From assembly GCF_003952465.1 (NCBI RefSeq), contig NZ_CP034448.1, forward strand, positions 3,325,001-3,389,000: a stretch of 64,000 nt of DNA, in the 5' to 3' direction. The notes under the pieces were generated by a model that ran no database searches, had not been told where the DNA came from, and saw only the letters and a list, made by a program, of their open reading frames with translations. Source of the DNA: Mesorhizobium sp. M1B.F.Ca.ET.045.04.1.1 (GTDB lineage: Bacteria > Pseudomonadota > Alphaproteobacteria > Rhizobiales > Rhizobiaceae). How positions within the stretch are numbered: position 1 is the stretch's first letter; the number at the start of each line of letters is the position of its first letter. Made by a program: the position numbers and the translations under genes. Positions 16,791-27,425 of this stretch are shown in pieces.

Positions 16791-18669
16791 TGAAGGCCGT
16801 CTATCGCTGGTTCGAAGGCTGGGTCTACCCGTTCCGAGAGCCATCGAATCTTCGGCCACCCGCCAGTGTCCGCGGCTTCCTCTGGCACTATGTCGGGCAG
16901 GCGAAGCTCGCCTTCTTCGCCATGCTGATCATCGGCGGCATCGCGCCGCTGGTCGAGGCCGGGCTGTTCTATTTCGTCGGGCGGCTGGTCGACATCCTCG
17001 ACCAGCTTCCCGGAGAGCGCAGCTGGCACGCGCTCTGGGCCGCCGCCGGCCCCGAGCTTCTATTCATGGGCGCTGTGGTGCTGATCATCCGCACGCTGGT
17101 GGTCGGCCTTTCGGCGCTGGTTGACGAACAGACGATCACGCCGGGCTTCTACAGCCTGGTGCGCTGGCAGGCGCACCGGCATGTCTCGCGCCAGTCCTAC
17201 GCTTTCTTCCAGAACGATTTCGCCGGGCGCATCGCCACCAAGGTCTGGCAGGCCGGGCAGGCAACCGGCGACCTGATGGAGAGCTTCATCGAGGTCGTCT
17301 GGTTCATGATCGTCTACACGGTGACGACGCTGGCGCTGGTCGCCGGCCTCGACCTCAGGCTGGCGGTGCTGGTGGTGATATGGATCGCCGCCTTTGCCTG
17401 GTTGGCCCGGCTCTATTTGCCGGCGATCCGCAAGCATGCCGAGGCGACCGCCGAGGCCGGCTCGATGATCACCGGCCGCATCGTCGATTCCTATTCCAAC
17501 GTGCAGACGCTGAAGCTGTTCGCCGCCGACGGCGACGACCGCTACATCCGCAGCGGCTTCGACATCTATCTCGATGCGCTGCGGCCGTTCACGCGCCGGC
17601 TGACCGGCGTGCGTATGGCGCTGACGACGCTTTCGGGCATCATGATCACGTCAATCGCGGTCTTCGCCGTCTATCTTTGGGTGGAGGGCTCGATCACCGT
17701 CGGCGCCGTCGCTTTCACGCTTTCTCTCGTCTTGCGGCTCAATATGCTGCTGGGACGGGTGATGATGCAGCTCAACAGCATCTTGAGGAATCTCGGCGTG
17801 CTGGAGAATTCCAAGGCGCTGATCTCGCAGCCGCTCGGCCTGACCGATGCCCCGGACGCCAAGCAGCTGGTGGTTGACGGCGGCCGCATCGACCTCAAGA
17901 ACGTCACCTTCCATTATGGTAAGGGGCAGGAGTTCTGGACGGCATCGACCTCGTCGTGCGGCCTGGCGAAAAGGTCGGGCTGGTCGGTCCGTCGGGCGCC
18001 GGCAAGACGACTTTAGCCAATCTCATCCTGCGCCTCTACGACCTCGAGGGCGGCAAGATCCTGATCGACGGCCAGGACATCGCCAAGGCGACGCAGAATT
18101 CGCTGCGCGCCAATATCGGCGTGGTCAGCCAGGACACTGCGCTCTTCCATCGCTCGCTGCGCGACAACATCAAGCTTGGCATGCCGGACGCGACCGACGC
18201 TGAGGTGATCGCCGCGGCGCGCAAAGCCGAAGCACATGATTTCATCATGGGGCTGCGCGACAATCGCCAGCGCGCCGGTTACGAGGCCTATGTCGGCGAG
18301 CGTGGCGTGAAGCTCTCCGGCGGCCAGCGCCAGCGCGTGGCGATCGCCCGCCTGTTCCTCAAGGATGCGCCGATCCTCATCCTCGATGAGGCGACCTCGG
18401 CGCTCGATTCCGACATCGAGGCGGCCATCCAGGAAAACCTGGTAAGGCTGATGGAGGACAAGACCGTCATCGCCATCGCCCACCGGCTGTCGACGATTGC
18501 CGCGCTCGACCGGCTGGTCGTGCTCGACGACGGGCGCATCGTCGAAGAGGGCACGCATGACGAGCTGGTGGCGCTCGACGGGCTTTATGCGCGGCTGTGG
18601 AAGCGGCAGTCCGGCGGCTTCCTGTTCAATGAGGAGAGCGTGCTGGAAGAGACGCGGCCAGCGGAGTAG
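16787..18669 (+). pseudogene. ABC exporter half-transporter (second of pair), frameshifted
   Basis: The first frame (16787-18016) encodes the membrane domain and the start of the ATPase domain up to VTFHYGKGQE. The homologous continuation (VLDGIDLVVRPGEKVGLVGPSGAGKTT and the rest, to 18669) is in another frame. One base missing near 17921-17934, around the ggggcagg run, explains this. Everything else is intact: Walker A, Q-loop SQDTALFHRSLRDN, LSGGQRQRVAIARLF and ILILDEATSALDSD. A sequencing error, a real lesion or, less likely, programmed frameshifting are all possible. If the lesion is real, the subunit would end at residue 409, before its Walker A. Confidence 0.85.
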
Positions 18670-18678
18670 AACGCAACC

Positions 18679-18990
18679 ATGTCGGTACGCATGCCCAGCA
18701 ATTTCGGACGAAGCGGCGCGCAGGAGAACGCGCTCGACCTGCTCGGCCACGAAATCCTCGCCGAAAAGGCGGCCGCCCTTGGCCGCGCCGGCCAGCGCGT
18801 CGAGGAGACGCTGGCGACGTTGCGCGAGAACGGCGAGGGCGGGGATCGCAACCGGCTGCTGAAAGAGGCAGCGGCGGCCGTCCACGGCTATTTCATCCAG
18901 CGCGAACTCTGCGGGTTGCGCAAGCACGACGCCGTGATCCGCGAATACAACATCCCGAGGGCGGTGCTGGTCAGGCTAGGCGCCAGTTAG
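18679..18990 (+). CDS. DUF6665 family protein
   Basis: This is a 103-residue soluble helical protein whose C-terminus (FIQRELCGLRKHDAVIREYN then IPRAVLVRLG) matches the DUF6665 pattern seen in Rhizobiales. It lies 10 bp after the second exporter gene on the same strand and may be transcribed with it. The function is unknown. Confidence 0.75.
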   Translation: MSVRMPSNFGRSGAQENALDLLGHEILAEKAAALGRAGQRVEETLATLRENGEGGDRNRLLKEAAAAVHGYFIQRELCGLRKHDAVIREYNIPRAVLVRLGAS

Positions 18991-19002
18991 CGCTCTTTGA
19001 GT

Positions 19003-19074
19003 CTGACCATGATCTTTCCCGAAAACCGGTTCGCACTTTTAGCTACGCCGACCTTCGGTTCGGGATCATGGTCT
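19003..19074. repeat. Palindromic intergenic repeat, family C
   Basis: The arms gaccatgatc and gatcatggtc are perfect inverted repeats enclosing cccgaaaaccggttcgcact. The core resembles that of family A, but the outer stem differs. It sits between the convergent DUF6665 and cupin genes; the cupin stop codon (19073-19075) overlaps the end of the element. Confidence 0.8.
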
Positions 19075-19417
19075 ATTCCAGCCATTCGGTGATGAAGCTG
19101 CCGTTCTCGTGGATGTCGGTGGTCTCGAGCGGACCAGGGCCGAGATTGGTGAATTTGTGCGGCGTGTCGGGCGGGACGATGAGGATCTGGCCGGCCGAAG
19201 CCTCGATCTGGTGGTCGCCGACCGTGAACAGGCCGGTGCCGGCGCGGATGATGAAGATCTCCGTGTAGGGGTGCTTGTGCAGGCGCGGGCCGCCGCCGAT
19301 GCCGGGCAGATAATTGAAGATCAGGCAGCTTCTGGAGCCAAAAGCGCCGCATTGCAGCTCGCCTTGCCAGCGGTCGGGCGCCTCCGCCCATTTGTCGCGA
19401 TCGATGACATGCGCCAT
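19073..19417 (-). CDS. Cupin domain protein
   Basis: This is a 114-residue single-domain cupin. Motif 1 is RLHKHPYTEIFIIRAGTGLF and motif 2 is GQILIVPPDTPHKFTNLG, with the His/His/Glu/His metal ligands in place. The start is set at the ATG at 19417 (MAHVIDRDKWAEAP); the longer frame to 19588 lacks family similarity. The function is probably a small metal-dependent enzyme or sensor, and the substrate is unknown. Confidence 0.85.
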   Translation of the reverse strand: MAHVIDRDKWAEAPDRWQGELQCGAFGSRSCLIFNYLPGIGGGPRLHKHPYTEIFIIRAGTGLFTVGDHQIEASAGQILIVPPDTPHKFTNLGPGPLETTDIHENGSFITEWLE

Positions 19418-19729
19418 GGCTGGAGAATAGACCGAGCCAACGGCCGCTGTCGAGGTGAACAAGAGCTCTCTTTCGCCCTCGATTCCCAGCTGTTTCAAGG
19501 CGTTCGGCGGTCTGCCGACGACACCTCGGCGCAGGCCGTGACCTACACCCGCGACAATGTGCCCTTGTGCCTTCACGCGTCTGGACAAAAACGGGCTTCA
19601 CGCATAAACCGAACTCCAAATGCCGGAGGAATTCGCTAGCCTGTTCGCCATGCGCTGTCGGGCCGGCGCGATGGAGCGGGGACAAGGCTCGGCCGCCGGC
19701 ACGGAAAGAGGCGAAAGGATCAGGCACCC
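19418..19729. other. Intergenic region upstream of petA
   Basis: This 312-bp divergent region between the cupin gene and petA must hold the petABC promoter. I see no strong -35/-10 pair by eye and no copy of the palindrome found in front of petP. Open frames running through it have no recognisable product. Confidence 0.5.
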
Positions 19730-20290
19730 GTGAGCGCAACCGACATCCACGATCCCAACCGTCGCGATTTTCTCTATATCGCCACCGGCATGGCCGGCGT
19801 GGTCGGCGCAGGGGCCGTCGCCTGGCCGTTCATCGACCAGATGCAGCCGGATGCCTCGACGCTGGCGCTGGCTTCGGTCGAGGTCGATGTCTCTTCGCTG
19901 CAGCCCGGCAGCTCGCTGGTCGTCAAGTGGCGCGGCAAGCCGGTCGTGGTGCGCAACCGCACCGAGAAAGAGATGAAGGACGGCGCGACGGTCAGCCTCA
20001 ATGATCTCAAGGATCCGGTCGCGCGCAACGCCAACCTGCCGGCCGACGCGCCGGCGACCGATGCCAACCGCACTACCCCCGGCAAGGAAGCCTGGATGGT
20101 GATGGTGCAGGTCTGCACCCATCTCGGCTGCATCCCGCTCGGCCAGGAAGGCGATTTCGGCGGCTGGTTCTGCCCGTGCCACGGCTCGCAGTACGATACC
20201 GCCGGCCGCATCCGCAAAGGCCCGGCGCCCGAGAACATGGCGATCCCGGTATTCAAATTCATTTCCGATACCAAGATCCTTATCGGCTGA
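19730..20290 (+). CDS. petA: Ubiquinol-cytochrome c reductase Rieske iron-sulfur subunit
   Basis: This is a 186-residue protein starting at a GTG with gaaagga 13 bases upstream. A twin-arginine-type N-terminus ([14 protein letters not shown], residues 10-23) leads the single membrane anchor. The Rieske cluster ligands are Cys129 and His131 in CTHLGC and Cys148 and His151 in CPCHGS, with Cys134 and Cys150 as the disulfide. It is the first gene of petABC, which transfers electrons from ubiquinol to cytochrome c and pumps protons. Confidence 0.97.
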   Translation: MSATDIHDPNRRDFLYIATGMAGVVGAGAVAWPFIDQMQPDASTLALASVEVDVSSLQPGSSLVVKWRGKPVVVRNRTEKEMKDGATVSLNDLKDPVARNANLPADAPATDANRTTPGKEAWMVMVQVCTHLGCIPLGQEGDFGGWFCPCHGSQYDTAGRIRKGPAPENMAIPVFKFISDTKILIG

Positions 20291-20306
20291 GGCAGGGGAT
20301 ATTTCG

Positions 20307-21611
20307 ATGAGCGAGGGACACTCCACCTACACGCCGAAGACCGGAATCGGACGCTGGTTCGATGCCCGCATGCCGCTGCCCAGGCTGGTCTATGACAGCT
20401 TCGTCGCCTATCCGGTGCCGCGCAACCTCAACTACATGTGGACGTTCGGCGGCATCCTTTCGATCATGCTGGCGGCGCAGATCCTGACCGGCATCGTGCT
20501 GGCCATGCACTACACGTCCGATACCACTCTCGCCTTCGATTCGGTCGAGAAGATCATGCGCGACGTGAATTCGGGATGGCTCCTGCGCTATCTCCATTCC
20601 AACGGCGCCTCGTTCTTCTTCGTCGCCGTCTACATCCACATCTTCCGCGGGCTCTTCTACGGCTCCTACAAGGCGCCGCGCGAGCTGCTGTGGATCCTCG
20701 GCTGTATCATCTACCTCCTGATGATGGCCACCGGCTTCATGGGCTACGTGCTGCCCTGGGGACAGATGAGCTTCTGGGGCGCCACCGTCATCACTGGCTT
20801 CTTCAGCGCCATTCCGCTGGTCGGCAACTGGATCCAGGAGCTGCTGCTCGGCGGCTTCGCCGTCGACAATCCGACGCTGAACCGCTTCTTCGCGCTGCAT
20901 TACCTGCTGCCGTTCATGATCGCCGGCGTCGTCGTGCTGCACATCTGGGCGCTGCATGTCGTCGGCCAGTCGAACCCGACCGGCATCGAGGTGAAGTCGA
21001 AGACCGACACCGTCGCCTTCACGCCTTACGCCACCATCAAGGACGCGTTCGGCATGATCGTGTTCCTGTTCGTCTTCGCCTATTTCGTCTTCTACCTGCC
21101 GAACTATCTCGGCCACCCCGACAACTACACGGTCGCCAACCCGCTGAAGACGCCGGCCCACATCGTTCCGGAATGGTACTTCCTGCCGTTCTACGCGATC
21201 CTGCGCGCCATCACCTTCAACATCGGACCGATCAATTCCAAGCTCGGCGGCGTGCTGTGCATGTTCGGCGCCATCGCCATGCTGTTCCTGGTGCCGTGGC
21301 TCGACACCTCGAAGGTGCGCTCGGCGGTCTACCGGCCCTGGTACAAGCTGTTCTTCTGGCTGTTCGTGGCCGACGCCATCCTGCTCGGATGGCTGGGCTC
21401 GCAGCCGGCGGAAGGCAGCTATGTGTTCATGGCGCAGATGGCGACGCTGTTCTACTTCGCCTTCTTCCTGGTCGTCATGCCGGTGCTCGGCCTGATCGAG
21501 ACGCCGCGGCGCCTGCCGAACTCGATCACCGAGGCGGTGCTGGAAAAGAAGAACAAGGGGGCCGGCGGACATCCGGCAGGCGCGGTGAGCGCGCCGGAAA
21601 CCAAGGGCTGA
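20307..21611 (+). CDS. petB: Cytochrome b subunit of the bc1 complex
   Basis: This is a 434-residue membrane protein with eight predicted helices. Haem-ligand histidines appear in the [16 protein letters not shown] region and in FALHYLLPF and HIWALHV. The [15 protein letters not shown] motif marks the quinol-oxidation (Qo) site and [18 protein letters not shown] the ef/cd region. It starts 16 bp after petA and ends 19 bp before petC. Unlike the fused cytochrome b/c1 of Bradyrhizobium, here b and c1 are separate genes. Confidence 0.98.
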   Translation: MSEGHSTYTPKTGIGRWFDARMPLPRLVYDSFVAYPVPRNLNYMWTFGGILSIMLAAQILTGIVLAMHYTSDTTLAFDSVEKIMRDVNSGWLLRYLHSNGASFFFVAVYIHIFRGLFYGSYKAPRELLWILGCIIYLLMMATGFMGYVLPWGQMSFWGATVITGFFSAIPLVGNWIQELLLGGFAVDNPTLNRFFALHYLLPFMIAGVVVLHIWALHVVGQSNPTGIEVKSKTDTVAFTPYATIKDAFGMIVFLFVFAYFVFYLPNYLGHPDNYTVANPLKTPAHIVPEWYFLPFYAILRAITFNIGPINSKLGGVLCMFGAIAMLFLVPWLDTSKVRSAVYRPWYKLFFWLFVADAILLGWLGSQPAEGSYVFMAQMATLFYFAFFLVVMPVLGLIETPRRLPNSITEAVLEKKNKGAGGHPAGAVSAPETKG

Positions 21612-21630
21612 GAATCTGAGGGGATTTGGC

Positions 21631-22491
<861 letters not shown>

Positions 22492-22517
22492 GGCGCTTGC
22501 CTTCCAGAAAAATGCGA

Positions 22518-22540
22518 GGGCGCCGAAAGGCGCCCTTTTC
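22518..22540 (+). terminator. Intrinsic terminator after petABC
   Basis: gggcgcc, loop gaaa, ggcgccc, then ttttcttttc: a GC-rich stem with a GNRA-like loop and U-tract, 27 bp after the petC stop. Confidence 0.9.
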
Positions 22541-22589
22541 TTTTCGGCCGCTTGCCGGCAAAACTGTGCGGCAACGGATCAGACCGCCC

Positions 22590-23135
22590 ATGAAATCCTC
22601 CCTCGAAGACACGCTGCTTGCGGCCATCCGCACGATTCCGGATTACCCCAGACCCGGCATATTGTTTCGCGACATCACCACGCTGCTCGGCGATGCGCGC
22701 GCTTTCCGCCGGGCCATCGACGAATTGGTGCATCCCTATGCCGGGCTGAAGATCGACAAGATCGCCGGCATCGAGGCGCGCGGCTTCATCCTGGGCGGCG
22801 CCGTGGCGCACCAGCTTTCGGCTGGCTTCGTGCCGATCCGCAAGAAGGGCAAGCTGCCTTACGAGACGGTTCGCGTCGCCTACAGCCTCGAATACGGGCT
22901 GGACGAGATGGAGATGCACAAGGACGGCGTCTCGCCCGGCGAGAAGGTGATCCTGGTCGACGACCTGATCGCCACCGGCGGCACGGCGGAAGCAGCAGTG
23001 AAGCTGCTCAGGCAGATCGGCGCCGACATCGTCGCCGCCTGCTTCGTCGTCGATCTACCCGACCTTGGAGGGCGGCAGAAGCTGGAAGCGCTCGGCGTGC
23101 CGGTTAGGACGCTGATCGGGTTCGAGGGGCATTAG
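22590..23135 (+). CDS. apt: Adenine phosphoribosyltransferase
   Basis: This is a 181-residue type I phosphoribosyltransferase. The PRPP-binding loop [16 protein letters not shown] lies near residue 120, and [16 protein letters not shown] near 65 is typical of Apt. The substrate loop [11 protein letters not shown] is present. It salvages adenine to AMP with PRPP. A terminator separates it from petC. Its stop is followed after 5 bp by a family D repeat. Confidence 0.96.
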   Translation: MKSSLEDTLLAAIRTIPDYPRPGILFRDITTLLGDARAFRRAIDELVHPYAGLKIDKIAGIEARGFILGGAVAHQLSAGFVPIRKKGKLPYETVRVAYSLEYGLDEMEMHKDGVSPGEKVILVDDLIATGGTAEAAVKLLRQIGADIVAACFVVDLPDLGGRQKLEALGVPVRTLIGFEGH

Positions 23136-23140
23136 CTCTT

Positions 23141-23286
23141 CCCTTCTCCCCTTGTGGGAGAAGGTGTCGCCGAAGGCGACGGATGAGGGGTGTGCCAGGG
23201 AACGCCAGCCTCTCACTCCGCTGGTACACCCCTCATCCGTCTTGCCGCTCCGCGGCAATGCACCTTCTCCCACAAGGGGAGAAGGA
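23141..23286. repeat. Family D inverted-repeat element, copy 1
   Basis: This ~146-bp element begins cccttctccccttgtgggag and ends with its reverse complement. Inner arms gatgaggggtg and cacccctcatc are also inverted. It is MITE-like in architecture, with no coding capacity. A near-identical copy lies at 61722-61867 and a degenerate one at 58852-59004. It separates the convergent apt and MaoC genes. Confidence 0.9.
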
Positions 23287-23294
23287 GAGACGCA

Positions 23295-23765
23295 CTACTC
23301 CACCTTCACCAGCACGGCGCTGTCGAACTCGATGACCTTGTCGCCGGTCGAGTCAAAACCTTCCGAGCGCAGCGTGAGCAGGCTCCAGCCGGGGCGCCCG
23401 GCAAGGGGGCGATGGGCAAGCGCGGTGCGCGTGAAGGTAACGGTCTCGCCGGCATAGACCGGCTTCAGCCATTTGAGATTGCGAAAGCCAGGCGAGGGAC
23501 CGAATTCGGGCTGCGGGCCGGGACCGGTCCAGCGCACGCCCTCGGTCTCCATGCGCTTTTCGAGGTTGTATTTCATCCAGGTGGCGGCGGTGTGCCAGCC
23601 AGAGGCGCAGAGCCCGCCGAGCACGCTCTTCTTCGCCGCCTCCTCGTCGACATGGAAGACCTGCGGATCGTATTTCTTGGCGAAGGCCTTGATCTCTTCC
23701 GCGCCGAACTTATGCGAGCCGAGTGTGACGGTTTCACCGATCAGGAAATACTCGTCCAGGGTCAC
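23295..23765 (-). CDS. MaoC family dehydratase (second of pair), GTG start
   Basis: This is a 156-residue hot-dog-fold protein of the MaoC/(R)-enoyl-CoA hydratase type. The hydratase motif region (FAKKYDPQVFHVDEEAAKKS, about residues 28-47) carries the Asp/His catalytic pair. The start is a GTG at 23765 overlapping the upstream TGA (GTGA), so translation is coupled to the paralogous gene before it. The pair may act as a heterodimer. The substrate is unknown. Confidence 0.85.
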   Translation of the reverse strand: MTLDEYFLIGETVTLGSHKFGAEEIKAFAKKYDPQVFHVDEEAAKKSVLGGLCASGWHTAATWMKYNLEKRMETEGVRWTGPGPQPEFGPSPGFRNLKWLKPVYAGETVTFTRTALAHRPLAGRPGWSLLTLRSEGFDSTGDKVIEFDSAVLVKVE

Positions 23766-24223
23766 GCGATGGCCTCTCGGGTCAGGAACAAGCCCGTGTT
23801 CTCGAGCTCGAAGACGCATTCGCCGCGCTGGTTGAACAACTCGCTGCGCATGCTGACCAAGCCGAGCTGAGGCCTCGACTTGGACTGGCGCTTGGCAAGC
23901 ACGGTGACCTTGCCGGTAAGGCGATCACCGGCCAGAACCGGCTTCTTCCATTTGACATGCTCGATGCCCGGCGAGCCTTGCGAGGTCGAATCGAGCAGGA
24001 AGGCGTCGCACAGCATGCGCATGAACATCGCGCAGGTGTGCCAGCCCGAAGCCGAAAGGCCGCCAAGGATGCTGGCCTTGCCGGCCTCCTCGTCGAGATG
24101 CATCGGCTGGGCATCGAATTCGCTGGCGAATTCGATGATCTCGGCCGCGCTGACATTCTTGCCGCCGAGGTCGAGCGAGACGCCCTCGACGAAGTCCTCA
24201 TAGGCCCAGGTCTTTCCGGTCAT
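23762..24223 (-). CDS. MaoC family dehydratase (first of pair)
   Basis: This is a 153-residue hot-dog-fold protein starting MTGKTWAYEDF. The hydratase motif is FASEFDAQPMHLDEEAGKAS, followed by GLSASGWHTCAMFMRM, which also occurs in slightly changed form in its downstream paralogue, so the two arose by tandem duplication. It probably hydrates an enoyl-CoA. The longer frame to 24268 adds no family sequence. Confidence 0.85.
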   Translation of the reverse strand: MTGKTWAYEDFVEGVSLDLGGKNVSAAEIIEFASEFDAQPMHLDEEAGKASILGGLSASGWHTCAMFMRMLCDAFLLDSTSQGSPGIEHVKWKKPVLAGDRLTGKVTVLAKRQSKSRPQLGLVSMRSELFNQRGECVFELENTGLFLTREAIA

Positions 24224-24336
24224 ATCGGCAATCCGGTTGACGAATGCGTGATCCCCACGGTCGGGCACCCCGGATGAAGGCCCGAGCCAGTTTGGTCAAG
24301 TCCTTTCTGGTGAGCCAGTTGCTTCCGCTGGCGCGG

Positions 24337-25311
24337 TCAGAGCCAGCCGCGCCGGCGGAAATACCAGAAGGGCAGGATTGCCGAGATCACCATCAGGCCG
24401 ATGGCGAAGGGGTAGCCGAACTCCCATTTGAGCTCGGGGATGATGTCGAAGTTCATGCCGTAGATCGAGGCGACCAGCGTCGGCGGCAGGAAGATGACGG
24501 CGGCGACCGAGAAGATCTTGATGATGGCGTTCTGCTCGATCGAGATCATGCCGAGCGTGGCATCGAGCAGGAAGGAGATCTTCTGCGACAGGAAAGTGGC
24601 GTGGTCGGCGAGCGACAGCACGTCGCGCGACAGCGTCTTGATGCGGGCCCTCACGTCCTTGCTCATCTTGGTCTGGGCAGCGACATGGGTGAGAAAGCCG
24701 GCCAGGCGCTGCAGCGAGATCAGGCTGTCGCGGACGGAGGAAGCGAGATCCTCCTTGCGGCCGATGCCTTTCAAGAGCTCCTGGAAATCGCGGCTGCGCT
24801 TCGAAGCCTTGGTCGAGCGCGCCTCGAAGATGTCGCGCGAGATCACTTCCACGTCACGGCCGGCGCGCTCGAGGATATCGGCCAGCCGATCGACGATCGC
24901 TTCCAGGAGGCCGATCAGGATGGTGTCGCCGCTGGTGCAGCCGGTCGCCACCTTTTCGGCGCGCAGCGGGAAGGTCTTGAAGGCCTTGGGCTCGTGATAG
25001 CGAATGGTGATCAGCCGGTTGCCGGCGAGCGCAAAGGTCACCGGCGACATCAATGGGTCGTCGACCTCGGTCTGCGCCGGCAGCACGGCGGTCATGAAGT
25101 AGCCGCCGTCCTCGACATAGAGGCGGCTCGAGATCTCGATTTCTTCCATCTCCTCTCGGGTCGGGATGGCAATGCCCAGCCAGCCCTCGATGACGGCCTC
25201 TTCCTCCTTGGTGGGATTGAACAGGTCGGCCCAAACAACCCTGTCGCCGTCTCGGGTAAGATCGTCGGTGACCCGCAGGCGATCATTGTCCACGACGAAG
25301 GCCTTGATCAT
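24337..25311 (-). CDS. corA: CorA family magnesium transporter
   Basis: This is a 324-residue protein. A long soluble N-terminal domain is followed by two C-terminal membrane helices. The first ends in the invariant YGMN motif (SIYGMNFD, about residue 285), and the protein ends in a basic tail (WYFRRRGWL). CorA channels carry Mg2+, and also Co2+ or Ni2+, into the cell. It stands alone, with a 170-bp gap before ychF. Confidence 0.95.
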   Translation of the reverse strand: MIKAFVVDNDRLRVTDDLTRDGDRVVWADLFNPTKEEEAVIEGWLGIAIPTREEMEEIEISSRLYVEDGGYFMTAVLPAQTEVDDPLMSPVTFALAGNRLITIRYHEPKAFKTFPLRAEKVATGCTSGDTILIGLLEAIVDRLADILERAGRDVEVISRDIFEARSTKASKRSRDFQELLKGIGRKEDLASSVRDSLISLQRLAGFLTHVAAQTKMSKDVRARIKTLSRDVLSLADHATFLSQKISFLLDATLGMISIEQNAIIKIFSVAAVIFLPPTLVASIYGMNFDIIPELKWEFGYPFAIGLMVISAILPFWYFRRRGWL

Positions 25312-25480
25312 CGCCGGGTCTCCCTTGCTGGACCAAAGAGATTTCGTTCGAAGCGTCGTCCGGATGGCACAGGCTCATGGAGCCTGTCAGCCCCGGCCGC
25401 TTAGCCCTGCTGCATCACAAGGTCAAGACAAGGCGTCCACCGGCCGGAGGACCGGCGGTCAAAACCGGGTGCAAGCAATA

Positions 25481-26584
25481 TCAGGTGTTGAACTTGAACA
25501 GCATGATGTCGCCGTCCTGGACGACATACTCCTTGCCTTCGTCGCGCGCCTTGCCGGCTTCCTTGGCGGCCACTTCGCCGCCCAGCGTGAGGAAATCGTT
25601 GTAGGAAATCGTCTGGGCGCGGATGAAGCCGCGCTCGAAATCGGTGTGGATGACACCGGCAGCCTGCGGTGCCTTATCGCCTTTGTGGATCGTCCAGGCG
25701 CGCGTCTCCTTCGGCCCGACGGTGAAATAGGTGATCAGATGCAGGAGCTCGTAGCCGGCGCGGATCACCTTGTTGAGACCCGGCTCATCAAGGCCGATCG
25801 AGGCAAGGAACTCCATTTCCTCCTCGTCGGAAAGCTGAGCGACTTCCGCCTCGATCGCCGCCGAGATCACCACCGTGCCGGCGCCCTGCGCGGACGCCAT
25901 CTTCTCCACCGCCTTGGTATGCTCGTTGCCGGTGGCGGCGTCCGCCTCGGCGACGTTGCAGACATAGAGCACGGGATGCGAGGTCAGAAGGTTCAGCCCC
26001 TGCAGGATGCGCAGATCCTCCGCCGCGATGCCGTTGAGCAGGAAGCGCGTCGGCTTGCCGGCCTGCAGCAATTCGAGCGATGCCTCCATCATCGGCAGCA
26101 CGGCCATGGCTTCCTTGTCCTTGCCGGCGGCGCGCTTGCGGAATTGGACGATGCGGCGCTCGAGGCTTTCCAGGTCGGCGAGCATCAGCTCGGTCTCGAC
26201 CGTCTCGGCGTCGGCGACCGGATCGATACGGCCCTCGACATGGGTGATGTCGTCATCCTCGAAGCAGCGCAGCACATGCACGATGGCGTCGACCTCGCGG
26301 ATGTTGGCGAGGAACTGGTTGCCAAGCCCTTCGCCCTTGGAGGCGCCGCGAACCAGACCGGCGATGTCGACGAAGGAGATGCGGGTCGGGATGATCTCCT
26401 TCGACTTGCCGATCGCGGCGATCTTCTGCAGGCGCGGGTCCGGCACCGCCACCTCGCCGGTGTTCGGCTCGATGGTGCAGAAAGGATAGTTGGCGGCCTG
26501 CGCGGCGGCGGTCCTGGTCAACGCGTTGAACAGCGTCGACTTGCCGACGTTGGGCAAGCCAACGATGCCACATTTGAAACCCAT
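25481..26584 (-). CDS. ychF: Redox-regulated ribosome-associated ATPase/GTPase YchF
   Basis: This 367-residue Obg-family P-loop protein has G1 GLPNVGKSTLFNALT at residues 8-22, G3 DIAGLVRGASKGEGLGN near 70, a coiled-coil insert, and the C-terminal TGS domain (AGVIHTDFERGFIRAQTIS). The NxxE replacement for the G4 motif makes YchF prefer ATP in characterised members. It lies in the usual rhizobial order ychF, pth, rplY. Confidence 0.96.
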   Translation of the reverse strand: MGFKCGIVGLPNVGKSTLFNALTRTAAAQAANYPFCTIEPNTGEVAVPDPRLQKIAAIGKSKEIIPTRISFVDIAGLVRGASKGEGLGNQFLANIREVDAIVHVLRCFEDDDITHVEGRIDPVADAETVETELMLADLESLERRIVQFRKRAAGKDKEAMAVLPMMEASLELLQAGKPTRFLLNGIAAEDLRILQGLNLLTSHPVLYVCNVAEADAATGNEHTKAVEKMASAQGAGTVVISAAIEAEVAQLSDEEEMEFLASIGLDEPGLNKVIRAGYELLHLITYFTVGPKETRAWTIHKGDKAPQAAGVIHTDFERGFIRAQTISYNDFLTLGGEVAAKEAGKARDEGKEYVVQDGDIMLFKFNT

Positions 26585-26675
26585 TTTTGTTCGGTCCTAT
26601 CGGGAATTCGAGTTTGCGGAGGCTATGGGCGAAAGGGCGGACGATCGTCAAGCCCTCGGGCGGTCGTGTTTCGGT

Positions 26676-27401
26676 TCAATCCTTACCGCCGAACAGCTTC
26701 TTCAGCATCGCAGCCATCGGGCCGCTTTCGGGGACCTTTGCCGCTGGCTGCTGCGGACGGGCCTGGCGGATGTGGCTTTGTGCCTTGGGTGCCTTGGGTG
26801 GCGGCCGGTCGTCATCGCCGGTGGGCACGAGCTTGTCGCGCAGCGCCAGCGTGATGCGGTTCATGAAGGAACTGTCGTCGCCCTTGGCCAGCAAGCCTGC
26901 GTCGTCGGCGATCGCGTCGAGCAAAACGTCGAGCCATTCACGGTCGGCCTTGGCGAAATCGCCGAGCACATGGCCGTGCACCATCTCCTTGACGCCGGGA
27001 TGGCCGACACCGATGCGCACGCGACGATAGGCATTGCCGACATGCTGATCGAGCGAGCGGATGCCGTTGTGGCCGCCTGATCCGCCGCCAACCTTGACCC
27101 TTACCTTGCCGGCGGCAAGGTCGATCTCGTCGTAGAAGACGGTGAGGGCAGCGGCGTCGAGCTTGTAGAATCGCAGCGCTTCGCCGACCGATTGTCCGGA
27201 CAGGTTCATGAAGGTCTGCGGCTTGATCAGCAGGACCTTCTCGCCGCCGAGTGAGCCTTCGGAAATCAGCCCCTGGAACTTTTTCGACCAGGGCGAAAAG
27301 GAATGGCGGCGGGCAATCGCGTCCGCCGCCATGAAGCCGACATTGTGCCGGTTGTTCTGATATTTCGCGCCCGGATTGCCGAGGCCTGCAAAGACAAGCA
27401 T
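26676..27401 (-). CDS. pth: Peptidyl-tRNA hydrolase
   Basis: This 241-residue protein has the Pth fold: [20 protein letters not shown] at residues 6-25 including the catalytic His, then [13 protein letters not shown] and [19 protein letters not shown] 45-residue Lys/Pro-rich C-terminal extension exceeds the E. coli enzyme and is common in Rhizobiales. It recycles peptidyl-tRNA. It is 24 bp after rplY and probably in the same operon. Confidence 0.97.
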   Translation of the reverse strand: MLVFAGLGNPGAKYQNNRHNVGFMAADAIARRHSFSPWSKKFQGLISEGSLGGEKVLLIKPQTFMNLSGQSVGEALRFYKLDAAALTVFYDEIDLAAGKVRVKVGGGSGGHNGIRSLDQHVGNAYRRVRIGVGHPGVKEMVHGHVLGDFAKADREWLDVLLDAIADDAGLLAKGDDSSFMNRITLALRDKLVPTGDDDRPPPKAPKAQSHIRQARPQQPAAKVPESGPMAAMLKKLFGGKD

Positions 27402-27425
27402 CGTCGCCTCCGGACGCGGAAGAGA

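Noticed and set aside
14844..16859. 671-residue minus-strand open frame
   Set aside because: Exactly antisense to the first ABC exporter gene and of shadow composition.
24244..26854. Long plus-strand open frames over corA and ychF
   Set aside because: Both are antisense shadows of well-recognised genes.
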